Source: Clostridiales bacterium (GTDB taxonomy: Bacteria > Bacillota > Clostridia > Oscillospirales > JAAYOS01). From it: 25,252 nt of DNA. Location: contig JAAYMG010000023.1 of the NCBI GenBank assembly GCA_012521525.1, positions 1 to 25,252 of the forward strand. The letters are read 5' to 3'. The position numbers and the translations under genes were made by a program. The notes under the pieces are model-generated. The model was not told the DNA's origin. It saw nothing but the letters and a program-made list of their open reading frames with translations, and searched no databases. This document shows, one piece after another, positions 7,963-14,168 of this stretch. The stretch's first letter is position 1. Every line of letters begins with the position of its first letter.

Positions 7963-8492
7963 GCAAGATCACTATAACTGCCCTGCATAAGGGCTCGGCC
8001 GCAGGCCCCGACGAAAAAGCCCTGATAAGAAAGTGCATAAATTTTGCCCTTGAGGCTGAGGGCGTCGACGTCGGATGCCTGGTCTCCGTACACACGACTG
8101 ACAATGAGGGAATAAGAAGGGTTAACAGGGAGCAGCGCTCGATAGACAGGGAGACGGACGTGCTCTCATTTCCCATGCTGGACCTGCTGCCCGGTGAGAA
8201 ACCTCAGCCGTCACCCGAAAACATCGACCCGGAAACAGGCTTTGTTTTCCTCGGCGATATCGTCATCTCCCTTGAGAAGGCCAGACAGCAGGCTGACGAA
8301 TACGGCCACAGCGTAGAAAGGGAGCTCGGATTTCTGACGGTCCACTCGATCCTTCATTTGCTGGGGTATGACCACGAGGGCGGAGAGCGGCAGGCGGCGG
8401 AGATGCGCGCCAGGGAAGAATATATTCTGAATAAGCTGGGACTTGCCCGGGATCCCCTGAGCAAACAGATCCATAATTCCCTGAGCAGATAA
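7947..8492 (+). CDS. ybeY: Endoribonuclease YbeY, 16S rRNA maturation
   Basis: YbeY/UPF0054 metalloendoribonuclease, 181 residues, acting in the cytoplasm on 16S rRNA 3'-end maturation and ribosome quality control. The defining zinc motif H-x3-H-x5-H is present as HSILHLLGYDH, with His133, His137 and His143 counted from the ATG at 7947. A typical VNREQRSIDRETDVLSFPM segment lies before it. The start may instead be the ATG at 7959, giving 177 residues; neither start has an ideal ribosome site, and both lie within the phoH 3' end, so translation is probably coupled. No dgkA or cdd follows, although these are common between ybeY and era in related genomes. Confidence 0.93.
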   Translation: MAQKMSKITITALHKGSAAGPDEKALIRKCINFALEAEGVDVGCLVSVHTTDNEGIRRVNREQRSIDRETDVLSFPMLDLLPGEKPQPSPENIDPETGFVFLGDIVISLEKARQQADEYGHSVERELGFLTVHSILHLLGYDHEGGERQAAEMRAREEYILNKLGLARDPLSKQIHNSLSR

Positions 8493-8550
8493 TCCTCATA
8501 TTTATGGAACACAATAAATCAGATTTCTCCGGGTAAGTATACTCATATTC

Positions 8551-8579
8551 TTGAACGATGGATCCATATTTCTTAATAT
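8551..8579 (+). promoter_or_regulatory. Possible promoter for era
   Basis: TTGAAC (8551-8556), a 17-base spacer and TAATAT (8574-8579) lie in the gap between ybeY and era. The match is moderate: the -35 is 5 of 6 and the -10 is 4 of 6 against the sigma-A consensus. The gap also contains the palindrome ATGGATCCAT inside the spacer. Confidence 0.4.
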
Positions 8580-8630
8580 ATTTCCCGAACAATTACCGGA
8601 AGGAGGGTGCCCGCAAGGGACGAGTCGCCC

Positions 8631-9524
8631 ATGATAGAAAAGAACGGCATGTTTGCCATCACCGGCAGGCCCAACGTGGGAAAATCCACCTTAGTAAACG
8701 CGTTGACCGGTGAGAAGATCGCAATCGTAACGCCCAAACCTCAGACGACACGAAACCGGATCACAGCGGTGCGCAACGTAAACAACTGCCAGTTTGTGTT
8801 TCTGGATACTCCCGGTTTTCACAAACCGGTGACGCGATTGGGCAAATACATGAACGAAGTGGTCTCCAGCAGTGTCGCTGATGTGGACGCGGTGCTCCTG
8901 GTGGTAGAACCAGAAGCGCGCGTTGGCAAGCCCGAGTCGCTTCTCATCGAGAAGATCAAGGCGCTCGATATTCCGGCTGTCCTGGTGATAAACAAGATCG
9001 ACACGGTCGCAAAAGGCAAGGTACTTGAGGTCATATCCGTATACAGGGAAGTACACGATTTCAAGGAATATATCCCTATCTCGGCGAAGTATTCGGACGG
9101 TATAGACATCATTTTCGAGACCCTTTCGCAGTTTGCGGTCGAAGGGCCTCCCCTGTTCCCTGAAGGTCAGATAACCGACCAGCCGGAACGCCAGATCGCC
9201 GCGGAGATAATCCGCGAAAAGCTGCTGATCGAGCTTGACAAGGAAGTACCCCATGGGATCGCCGTCGTCGTGGAGGAGTTCAAGGAGAAGGGTATCGTCC
9301 TTCATATCGGCGCCACCATATACTGCGAAAAGGACAGCCACAAGGGGATCATAATCGGAAAGAACGGCGCGAAGCTGAGGGCGGTCGGGTCAATGGCACG
9401 GGCCGATCTGGAGCGCTTTTTCGACGCGAAGGTATTCCTTGAAACATGGGTCAAGGTCAAGGAAAACTGGAGGCAGTCCGAAGTCCAGATACGCAATTTG
9501 GGTTTTGGAAATGACATTCTTTAA
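8631..9524 (+). CDS. era: GTPase Era
   Basis: Ras-like GTPase that binds 16S rRNA and assists 30S subunit assembly; 297 residues, close to the usual ~300. The motifs in order are: G1 GRPNVGKST (12-20), the switch/G2 region KPQTTRNR, G3 DTPGF, G4 NKID, G5 SAK, and a C-terminal KH domain with IIIGKNGAKLR. I chose the ATG at 8631. An in-frame GTG at 8607 directly abuts a strong AGGAGG (8601-8606), too close to use it, while that AGGAGG is 24 bases from the ATG, so the initiation signal is odd. A weaker AAGGG (8615-8619) may serve the ATG. The gene is followed by a strong terminator. Confidence 0.93.
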   Translation: MIEKNGMFAITGRPNVGKSTLVNALTGEKIAIVTPKPQTTRNRITAVRNVNNCQFVFLDTPGFHKPVTRLGKYMNEVVSSSVADVDAVLLVVEPEARVGKPESLLIEKIKALDIPAVLVINKIDTVAKGKVLEVISVYREVHDFKEYIPISAKYSDGIDIIFETLSQFAVEGPPLFPEGQITDQPERQIAAEIIREKLLIELDKEVPHGIAVVVEEFKEKGIVLHIGATIYCEKDSHKGIIIGKNGAKLRAVGSMARADLERFFDAKVFLETWVKVKENWRQSEVQIRNLGFGNDIL

Positions 9525-9594
9525 TAAATCGATCCTGATCCGCAAATCCGGGCAGCCCGGAACCGATAAGAAACAAGCTATTTTGCAAAAAGAG

Positions 9595-9623
9595 GAAGTG
9601 CCTCGGCCGAGACACTTCTTTTT
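9595..9623 (+). terminator. Rho-independent terminator after era
   Basis: GAAGTG (9595-9600) pairs with CACTTC (9613-9618), one mismatch follows, and CTCGG (9602-9606) pairs with CCGAG (9607-9611). The stem is followed at once by TTTTT. A-rich sequence before the stem can pair with the T-run, so it might also act in the other direction. Confidence 0.85.
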
Positions 9624-9694
9624 GCTGAGAAATGAAATAATGCCGTTTTCGATACCCCGGACCGTCCTGACATTGTTGAAGACCAGGTGGCCTG

Positions 9695-9847
9695 ATGCAT
9701 GACCGTCTTTCGTTCCGGCGTAAAGTGATATCGGTTTTTGATATGTGTATCATGTTATTTGATATGAATATAGCTTTTATTTTGACGCTGTTGACGGCGT
9801 TGATGGTGTTGATGGCAGTGACGGCGGCGGATCGACCGTCCGCGTGA
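9695..9847 (+). CDS. Candidate small membrane protein (50 aa)
   Basis: An ATG ORF of 50 codons with AGGTGG (9685-9690) four bases upstream. The peptide starts with a basic segment (MHDRLSFRRK) and contains one long hydrophobic stretch (about residues 17-44), then ADRPSA. Part of the hydrophobic stretch is encoded by the 9-base imperfect tandem units, giving LTLLTALMVLMAVTA. I do not recognise it. It lies between a terminator and the recO promoter with no clear promoter of its own, and hydrophobic short ORFs arise easily by chance, so it may not be a gene. Confidence 0.22.
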   Translation: MHDRLSFRRKVISVFDMCIMLFDMNIAFILTLLTALMVLMAVTAADRPSA

Positions 9848-9868
9848 TGGGCATGTTCGGAACTCGGC

Positions 9869-9898
9869 TTGTATTACTGCGTGAAACTGTGATATAAT
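9869..9898 (+). promoter_or_regulatory. Sigma-A promoter for recO
   Basis: TTGTAT (9869-9874), an 18-base spacer and a perfect TATAAT (9893-9898). Transcription would start near 9905 and read into recO. Confidence 0.6.
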
Positions 9899-9994
9899 AC
9901 CAATAAATTGAATATGCTATAGGGGTAAAATCAATGGGACAGTGTGAAATTTACAGCAGGATCAGTATTTTTTCCGTCAAATCGGCATCCGCCT

Positions 9995-10735
9995 ATGATA
10001 ATATCCACTGACGGACTGGTGCTCCGGGAAGTCCTTTACCGGGATTCGGACAAGATATTGACGATTGTGACCCGTGACCGCGGGAAACTGTCCGCCTCCT
10101 GCCCCGGAGGACGTTCGAAGATGGGCAGTATGCGCGCCGGCACACAACTGCTGTCTTATTCCGATTTTACCCTGTTTGAAAACCGGGGAAGATATTCGAT
10201 AAACGCCGCCGAACCGGTGGAGATGTTCATGCAGCTCCGCAAGGACATACTGCTGCTGTCCCTGGGCAGCTATTTTGCCGAGGTGCTTGAGACGGTGGCT
10301 GACGAGGAAGTGCCCGCAAGCGACCTGCTTACTACCGGTCTCAACTGCCTGTACGGTCTGTCTGTCAGGAAGAAGCCGCAACTCCTTATCAAGGCTGTCT
10401 TTGAGCTCAGAGTGATGATGATTTCGGGGTATGCGATCGACGTGGCGGAATGTCCGGTTTGCGGTTCGGATGAACCGGAAGATCCCGTTTTTGATATCCG
10501 AACAGGCCGTGTGGGCTGTTCGGCCTGTTTTGGCCAGGAAAACGGCCTTATTCCTTTGCGCGGAGAATCACTGAATGCGATAAGGTACATACATTCGGCC
10601 GAGCCGAAGAGGATACTATCTTTTTCCGTCGACGAAAAGTCCGCGGCGTGCCTGGCCGATGTAGCGGAAAAGTACCTTTTGCACTGCCTGGAGAGGGATT
10701 TTTCAACTCTCAGGTTTTATAAATCGCTGTTATGA
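9995..10735 (+). CDS. recO: DNA repair protein RecO
   Basis: RecO works with RecR to load RecA onto SSB-coated single-stranded DNA in gap repair. The 246-residue product has the N-terminal OB-fold (IISTDGLVLREVLYRDSDK, then LTIVTRDRGKLSA) and a helical C-terminal domain with a four-Cys zinc site, CPVC near 151-154 and CSAC near 173-176. I chose the ATG at 9995 because family members begin just before this GLVLRE-type motif. It lacks a clear Shine-Dalgarno. An in-frame GTG at 9944 would add 17 residues of no known similarity. A short ORF with a good ribosome site (9933-10011) overlaps the start in another frame and could couple translation. recO commonly follows era, as here. Confidence 0.92.
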   Translation: MIISTDGLVLREVLYRDSDKILTIVTRDRGKLSASCPGGRSKMGSMRAGTQLLSYSDFTLFENRGRYSINAAEPVEMFMQLRKDILLLSLGSYFAEVLETVADEEVPASDLLTTGLNCLYGLSVRKKPQLLIKAVFELRVMMISGYAIDVAECPVCGSDEPEDPVFDIRTGRVGCSACFGQENGLIPLRGESLNAIRYIHSAEPKRILSFSVDEKSAACLADVAEKYLLHCLERDFSTLRFYKSLL

Positions 10736-10791
10736 CACCGTCTCGAAAAAGTCTTATAGTTGATCGATCTGTTGAAAAGGGAGGATAAACA

Positions 10792-11034
10792 ATGAAAAAA
10801 GGAACCGCATTTCTGATAGGCCTGGCATCTTTTGCATCCGGTTTTGCCCTCGGGGTCCTGCTGTCTCCGGCAAAACGCGGATTCGGCAACAACAACGGAA
10901 ACGTAAGCTACCATTATTACGGGGACAAATGGCTGGAGAATTCGGGCAAGGAACACCAGTGCTGCACGGATGACGGATGCCGCACTAATGATGTTACCGA
11001 TGAGGAGTGCTGCGGTGCTTCGGAAGGAGAATGA
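10792..11034 (+). CDS. Small membrane-anchored Cys-rich protein
   Basis: Unrecognised 80-residue protein with an excellent ribosome site (GGGAGG, 7 bases before ATG). The N-terminus has one hydrophobic helix (about residues 6-26) ending LGVLLSPAKRG, a pattern like the membrane anchor of YtxH-type proteins (G-rich helix followed by LLxPxxG). After a short Asn/Gly linker and SYHYYGDKWLEN there is an acidic tail with five Cys (CC near 57-58, C63, CC near 73-74) and one His, in an arrangement suited to metal binding or disulfides. There is no catalytic motif. It lies between recO and mutS2 with no obvious shared function. The last codons and stop form the first unit of a 33-base repeat. Confidence 0.7.
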   Translation: MKKGTAFLIGLASFASGFALGVLLSPAKRGFGNNNGNVSYHYYGDKWLENSGKEHQCCTDDGCRTNDVTDEECCGASEGE

Positions 11035-11095
11035 GCCGGGGCGGGCAGTATCATCTGCTCGAGGAGAATGAACAGGGGCGGGCAGTACCATCAGC
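11026..11095 (+). repeat. Two-copy 33-base direct repeat
   Basis: Units at 11026-11058 and 11063-11095 match at about 29 of 33 positions. Each contains GGAGAATGA followed after three bases by GGGGCGGGCAGTA. The first unit covers the stop codon of the small Cys-rich gene; the second lies in the spacer before mutS2. Each unit contains GGAG directly before an ATG. No further copy was noticed in the window. Confidence 0.75.
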
Positions 11096-11171
11096 CCAAT
11101 GAAGTTCATTCAGTGACCACAAGGTCAGAAGGTAAAGTAATCAATCAATCAAAAGGTTAAGGATCATAAAG

Positions 11172-13598
11172 GTGCAAACACTATACAAAAAATCCATTCG
11201 GACATTAGAATTGCCGGCTGTTCTGGAAAGGCTGTCATCCCATGCACTTTGCCAGGACGCAAAGGAAGCCGCAGCCGAACTTGTCCCGGCTGACAGCATC
11301 GAGGATGTCAGCAGGCTGATGGGGGAGACTTCCGCGGCCGTGAAGCTGATAGGCCTCAAGGGGAGCCCGCCATTCAGCGGGATAAAGAACCCTGAGGGGC
11401 TTGTCAGCAGGGCTGAACGCGGCGGGATCCTCAGTATGGCCCAGCTGCTCGATATTGCTTCGCTTTTGAGGGACGTAAGGAGGATAAAGGACTACAGCGG
11501 CGACGACAGCAACGTGAAAACGGTGCTCGACGACCGTTTTGGCCGGCTCATGCCAAACAAGTACCTTGAGGAACGCATAAACAGCATCGTAATAAGCGAA
11601 GAGGAAATTGCGGACACTGCAAGCCCGACCCTCTATGATCTGAGGCGCAAGATACGCCAGGCCAATGCGAAAGTCAGGGAGAAGCTGCAGAGGATAATAA
11701 CTTCGCCTGCCTACTCAAAATACTTGCAGGAGTCGATAATAACCCAGCGCGACGGAAGGTATGTGGTGCCTGTAAAGAGCGAACACAAGGGTGACTTCCC
11801 GGGCCTGGTGCACGATGTATCTGCAAGCGGTGCCACGTTTTTTATCGAACCGATGCAGGTCGTGCAGCTCAATAACGAGATCCGGGAGCTATCGGCGAAG
11901 GAAGCAAAAGAAGTAGAGCGGATCCTGGCGGAGCTCAGCTCCGAAGTTGCCGGCCATGCAGAGAATATCATCGAAAACTACCGCATCCTGGTTGAGCTGG
12001 ACCTGATATTCGCTAAGGCCAAACTGGCTTATGAAATGCGCGCGGCAGAGCCTGCCATCAGGCAAAAGCGCGGGATATATTTCAGGAATGCGCGCCACCC
12101 GCTGCTCGACCCGTCGAGCGCAGTACCGATAACCGTCAAGCTCGGCGAGGAATTTGACACGCTGGTCATCACCGGCCCCAACACCGGCGGCAAAACCGTG
12201 GCGCTGAAAACCATCGGACTGCTGACGCTGATGGCCATGTGCGGACTGCATATACCCGCAGAAGACGGAAGCTATGTTTCGGTGTTTTCCGGCGTATATG
12301 CCGATATAGGGGACGAGCAGTCGATCGAGCAGTCGTTGTCGACTTTTTCATCGCACATGACGAATATCGTGACGATGCTGAAAAATGCGCGTCCCAACAC
12401 ACTCATGCTTTTTGACGAACTGGGTGCTGGCACCGATCCGGTGGAGGGGGCCGCACTGGCAGTCTCGATCATCGAATATGCCAGATCCCAGGGGGCTTTG
12501 ATTGCCGCCACGACACACTATGCGGAACTGAAGGAATACGCGATATCGACCGCCGGTGTCGAAAATGCCTCATGTGAGTTTGACGTTGATACTCTCAAGC
12601 CGACATACCGGCTGCTTATCGGGATACCGGGCAAGTCTAACGCGTTTGCCATATCACAAAGGCTGGGACTGCCCGACTTTATCATCGAAAACGCAAAGAA
12701 CAGGATCACCGGCGAAAGCAGGAGATTCGAGGACGTAGTGGCCATCCTTGAAGGGCAGAGAAAAGCCCTGGAAGAGGAAAAGCTGCAGGCAGCCAAACTG
12801 AGGGTCCAGGCCGAACAGGATGCGCAGCAGGCGCGGAAGCTCCGGGAAGAAGTGGAGAAGGAGCGGAGCCGGGCCAGGGAGACGGCAAATGCCGAAGCCA
12901 GGCGGATCATTGCGGCAGCCCGCGAGCAGGTAGAAGCGGTGCTTGAAGAACTCAACGAGCTCCGCAGGAAGAGCGCCGACGAGGATTTTGCGGACCAGCT
13001 CAACAGGGCGCGCGCAGAGCTTCGCAGGAGGATGAACGCTGCCGAGGAGGAACTGCGGCCGTCCAAGCCGCGGGCCAAGGCAAAGCAGCCCTCCAGGCCT
13101 TTGAAAGCCGGGGACAGGGTACGTCTGATCAATGTGGGGGCGGAAGGCTATGTGATCTCTCCGCCCGACGACGGCGGCAATATTACCGTCCAGGCAGGCA
13201 TCATGAAGGTCACCCTAAAGCTTGACGAAGTGGAGCTGATTGAAAGCGACCAGGCGGAAGACGCTGTAAGGAAGTATGCCGCGTCTCTCAGGGAAAGCAG
13301 CCGGAGGATAGCGAAATCGGACAGGGACGACGCAGGCGGGCAGGTCCGAGGCGGTATAAACGAGCTGGACCTGAGGGGGATGACATCCGACGATGCGGTC
13401 ATGGCAATGGAGCGCTTTATCGACAACGCCGTGCTTTCGGGTTTGCATATCGTTACCGTCATACACGGTAAAGGGACGGGCGCCCTCAGGACTGCGGTGC
13501 ATCAGAGCCTGAGAAAAAACCGCAATGTGAAGTCCTTCAGGCTGGGCAAATACGGTGAGGGAGATACCGGTGTTACGGTAGTAGAGCTCAGTGAGTGA
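11172..13598 (+). CDS. mutS2: Endonuclease MutS2 with Smr domain
   Basis: An 808-residue MutS2, close to the usual ~785. The order is: N-terminal helical/core region, MutS-type ATPase with Walker A GPNTGGKT (335-342) and Walker B LMLFDELGAGTDP (Asp415, Glu416), a long charged coiled coil (about 520-640), a KOW-like segment starting GDRVRLINVG, and a C-terminal Smr nuclease domain with LDLRG (732-736) and HGKGTG (765-770). The family acts in control of recombination and, in B. subtilis, in rescue of collided ribosomes, not in mismatch repair. The start is GTG at 11172 with AAGGA eight bases upstream. Both nuclease motifs are intact. No convincing T-rich terminator follows. Confidence 0.94.
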   Translation: MQTLYKKSIRTLELPAVLERLSSHALCQDAKEAAAELVPADSIEDVSRLMGETSAAVKLIGLKGSPPFSGIKNPEGLVSRAERGGILSMAQLLDIASLLRDVRRIKDYSGDDSNVKTVLDDRFGRLMPNKYLEERINSIVISEEEIADTASPTLYDLRRKIRQANAKVREKLQRIITSPAYSKYLQESIITQRDGRYVVPVKSEHKGDFPGLVHDVSASGATFFIEPMQVVQLNNEIRELSAKEAKEVERILAELSSEVAGHAENIIENYRILVELDLIFAKAKLAYEMRAAEPAIRQKRGIYFRNARHPLLDPSSAVPITVKLGEEFDTLVITGPNTGGKTVALKTIGLLTLMAMCGLHIPAEDGSYVSVFSGVYADIGDEQSIEQSLSTFSSHMTNIVTMLKNARPNTLMLFDELGAGTDPVEGAALAVSIIEYARSQGALIAATTHYAELKEYAISTAGVENASCEFDVDTLKPTYRLLIGIPGKSNAFAISQRLGLPDFIIENAKNRITGESRRFEDVVAILEGQRKALEEEKLQAAKLRVQAEQDAQQARKLREEVEKERSRARETANAEARRIIAAAREQVEAVLEELNELRRKSADEDFADQLNRARAELRRRMNAAEEELRPSKPRAKAKQPSRPLKAGDRVRLINVGAEGYVISPPDDGGNITVQAGIMKVTLKLDEVELIESDQAEDAVRKYAASLRESSRRIAKSDRDDAGGQVRGGINELDLRGMTSDDAVMAMERFIDNAVLSGLHIVTVIHGKGTGALRTAVHQSLRKNRNVKSFRLGKYGEGDTGVTVVELSE

Positions 13599-13704
13599 TA
13601 TGCAAATAATTGTGCAATAGTAATAACAAACCATGATTGTTAAAGTTGAAACACAGCAAACTATATGAGAAAGCCCGATATCACCATATAAGGGCAAAAA
13701 GAGG

Positions 13705-13734
13705 TTGACGAAAGAACATATAATTTGCTATTAT
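13705..13734 (+). promoter_or_regulatory. Sigma-A promoter for HPr
   Basis: TTGACG (13705-13710), an 18-base spacer and TATTAT (13729-13734) lie about 100 bases before the HPr start. The 234-base gap after mutS2 also has an inverted repeat TAACAA/TTGTTA (13624-13642). No gene is seen in the gap. Confidence 0.55.
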
Positions 13735-13832
13735 TAAGAAAATAGTAAACAAGGGCATTGCGATTACTAATCGTGTATTGCATTCAGCTGTCCGGAGGTG
13801 GCCGGCAGCGATGTATTAGGAGGGTACGCGTA

Positions 13833-14102
13833 ATGTTTTCTCGGGAAGTCATGATCGATAACGAGGTTGGATTGCATGCGCGTCCGGCGACGTTTTTCAT
13901 TCAGAAAGCCAACGAGTTCAAATGCGCGATTTGGGTGGAAAAGGACGATAGACGTATAAATGCGAAAAGCTTGCTTGGCGTCCTATCGCTGGGCATAACC
14001 AAAGGTTCGAGGATCAACCTGATAGCAGACGGTGTCGACGAAGAGGAAGCGGTCAACGCGCTGGTCGAACTCATCTCCTCGAATTTTTCCGAGTCTGAAT
14101 AG
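13833..14102 (+). CDS. ptsH: HPr-family phosphocarrier protein
   Basis: An 89-residue HPr-family protein with both regulatory sites in standard positions: His15 in GLHARPA, phosphorylated by enzyme I, and Ser46 in NAKSLLGVLSLGI, the HPr kinase site. Since His15 is present it is not a typical Crh, which has Gln at that position. It should carry phosphate to PTS sugar permeases and/or act with CcpA in catabolite control. No other PTS gene is in the window. The start at 13833 has AGGAGG nine bases upstream; longer readings from 13758 are not supported. It has its own promoter and is followed by uvrC after 66 bases containing a hairpin. Whether it is the main HPr of the cell cannot be told here. 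Confidence 0.88.
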   Translation: MFSREVMIDNEVGLHARPATFFIQKANEFKCAIWVEKDDRRINAKSLLGVLSLGITKGSRINLIADGVDEEEAVNALVELISSNFSESE

Positions 14103-14122
14103 GACATACAGTTGTCAACATC

Positions 14123-14149
14123 AAGTCCCGTCCCCAAAGGACGGGATTT
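14123..14149 (+). other. Hairpin between HPr and uvrC
   Basis: AAGTCCCGTCC (14123-14133) pairs with GGACGGGATTT (14139-14149), 11 bp including one G-T pair, with a five-base loop. Only three T follow before TACGCG, so it may be a weak or partial terminator, or an mRNA-processing or stability element limiting read-through into uvrC. Confidence 0.5.
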
Positions 14150-14168
14150 ACGCGTATAGGAGAACTCC

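Larger units (their letters stand above)
9525..9994 (+). other. 470-base spacer between era and recO
   Basis: No established gene lies here. It holds the era terminator (9595-9623), a weak candidate 50-codon ORF (9695-9847) containing a run of imperfect 9-base units around TTGACGGCG/TTGATGGTG (about 9782-9825), a sigma-A-like promoter (9869-9898) and a possible leader ORF that ends inside the start of recO. Confidence 0.6.

Noticed and set aside
12518..13132. Minus-strand Ser/Ala-rich ORF opposite the mutS2 coiled coil
   Set aside because: Ser/Ala/Leu richness is the complement of Glu/Lys/Arg-rich coiled-coil codons, not a real low-complexity protein.
13758..13832. N-terminal extension of HPr
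   Set aside because: The ideal ribosome site and the standard positions of His15 and Ser46 place the start at 13833.
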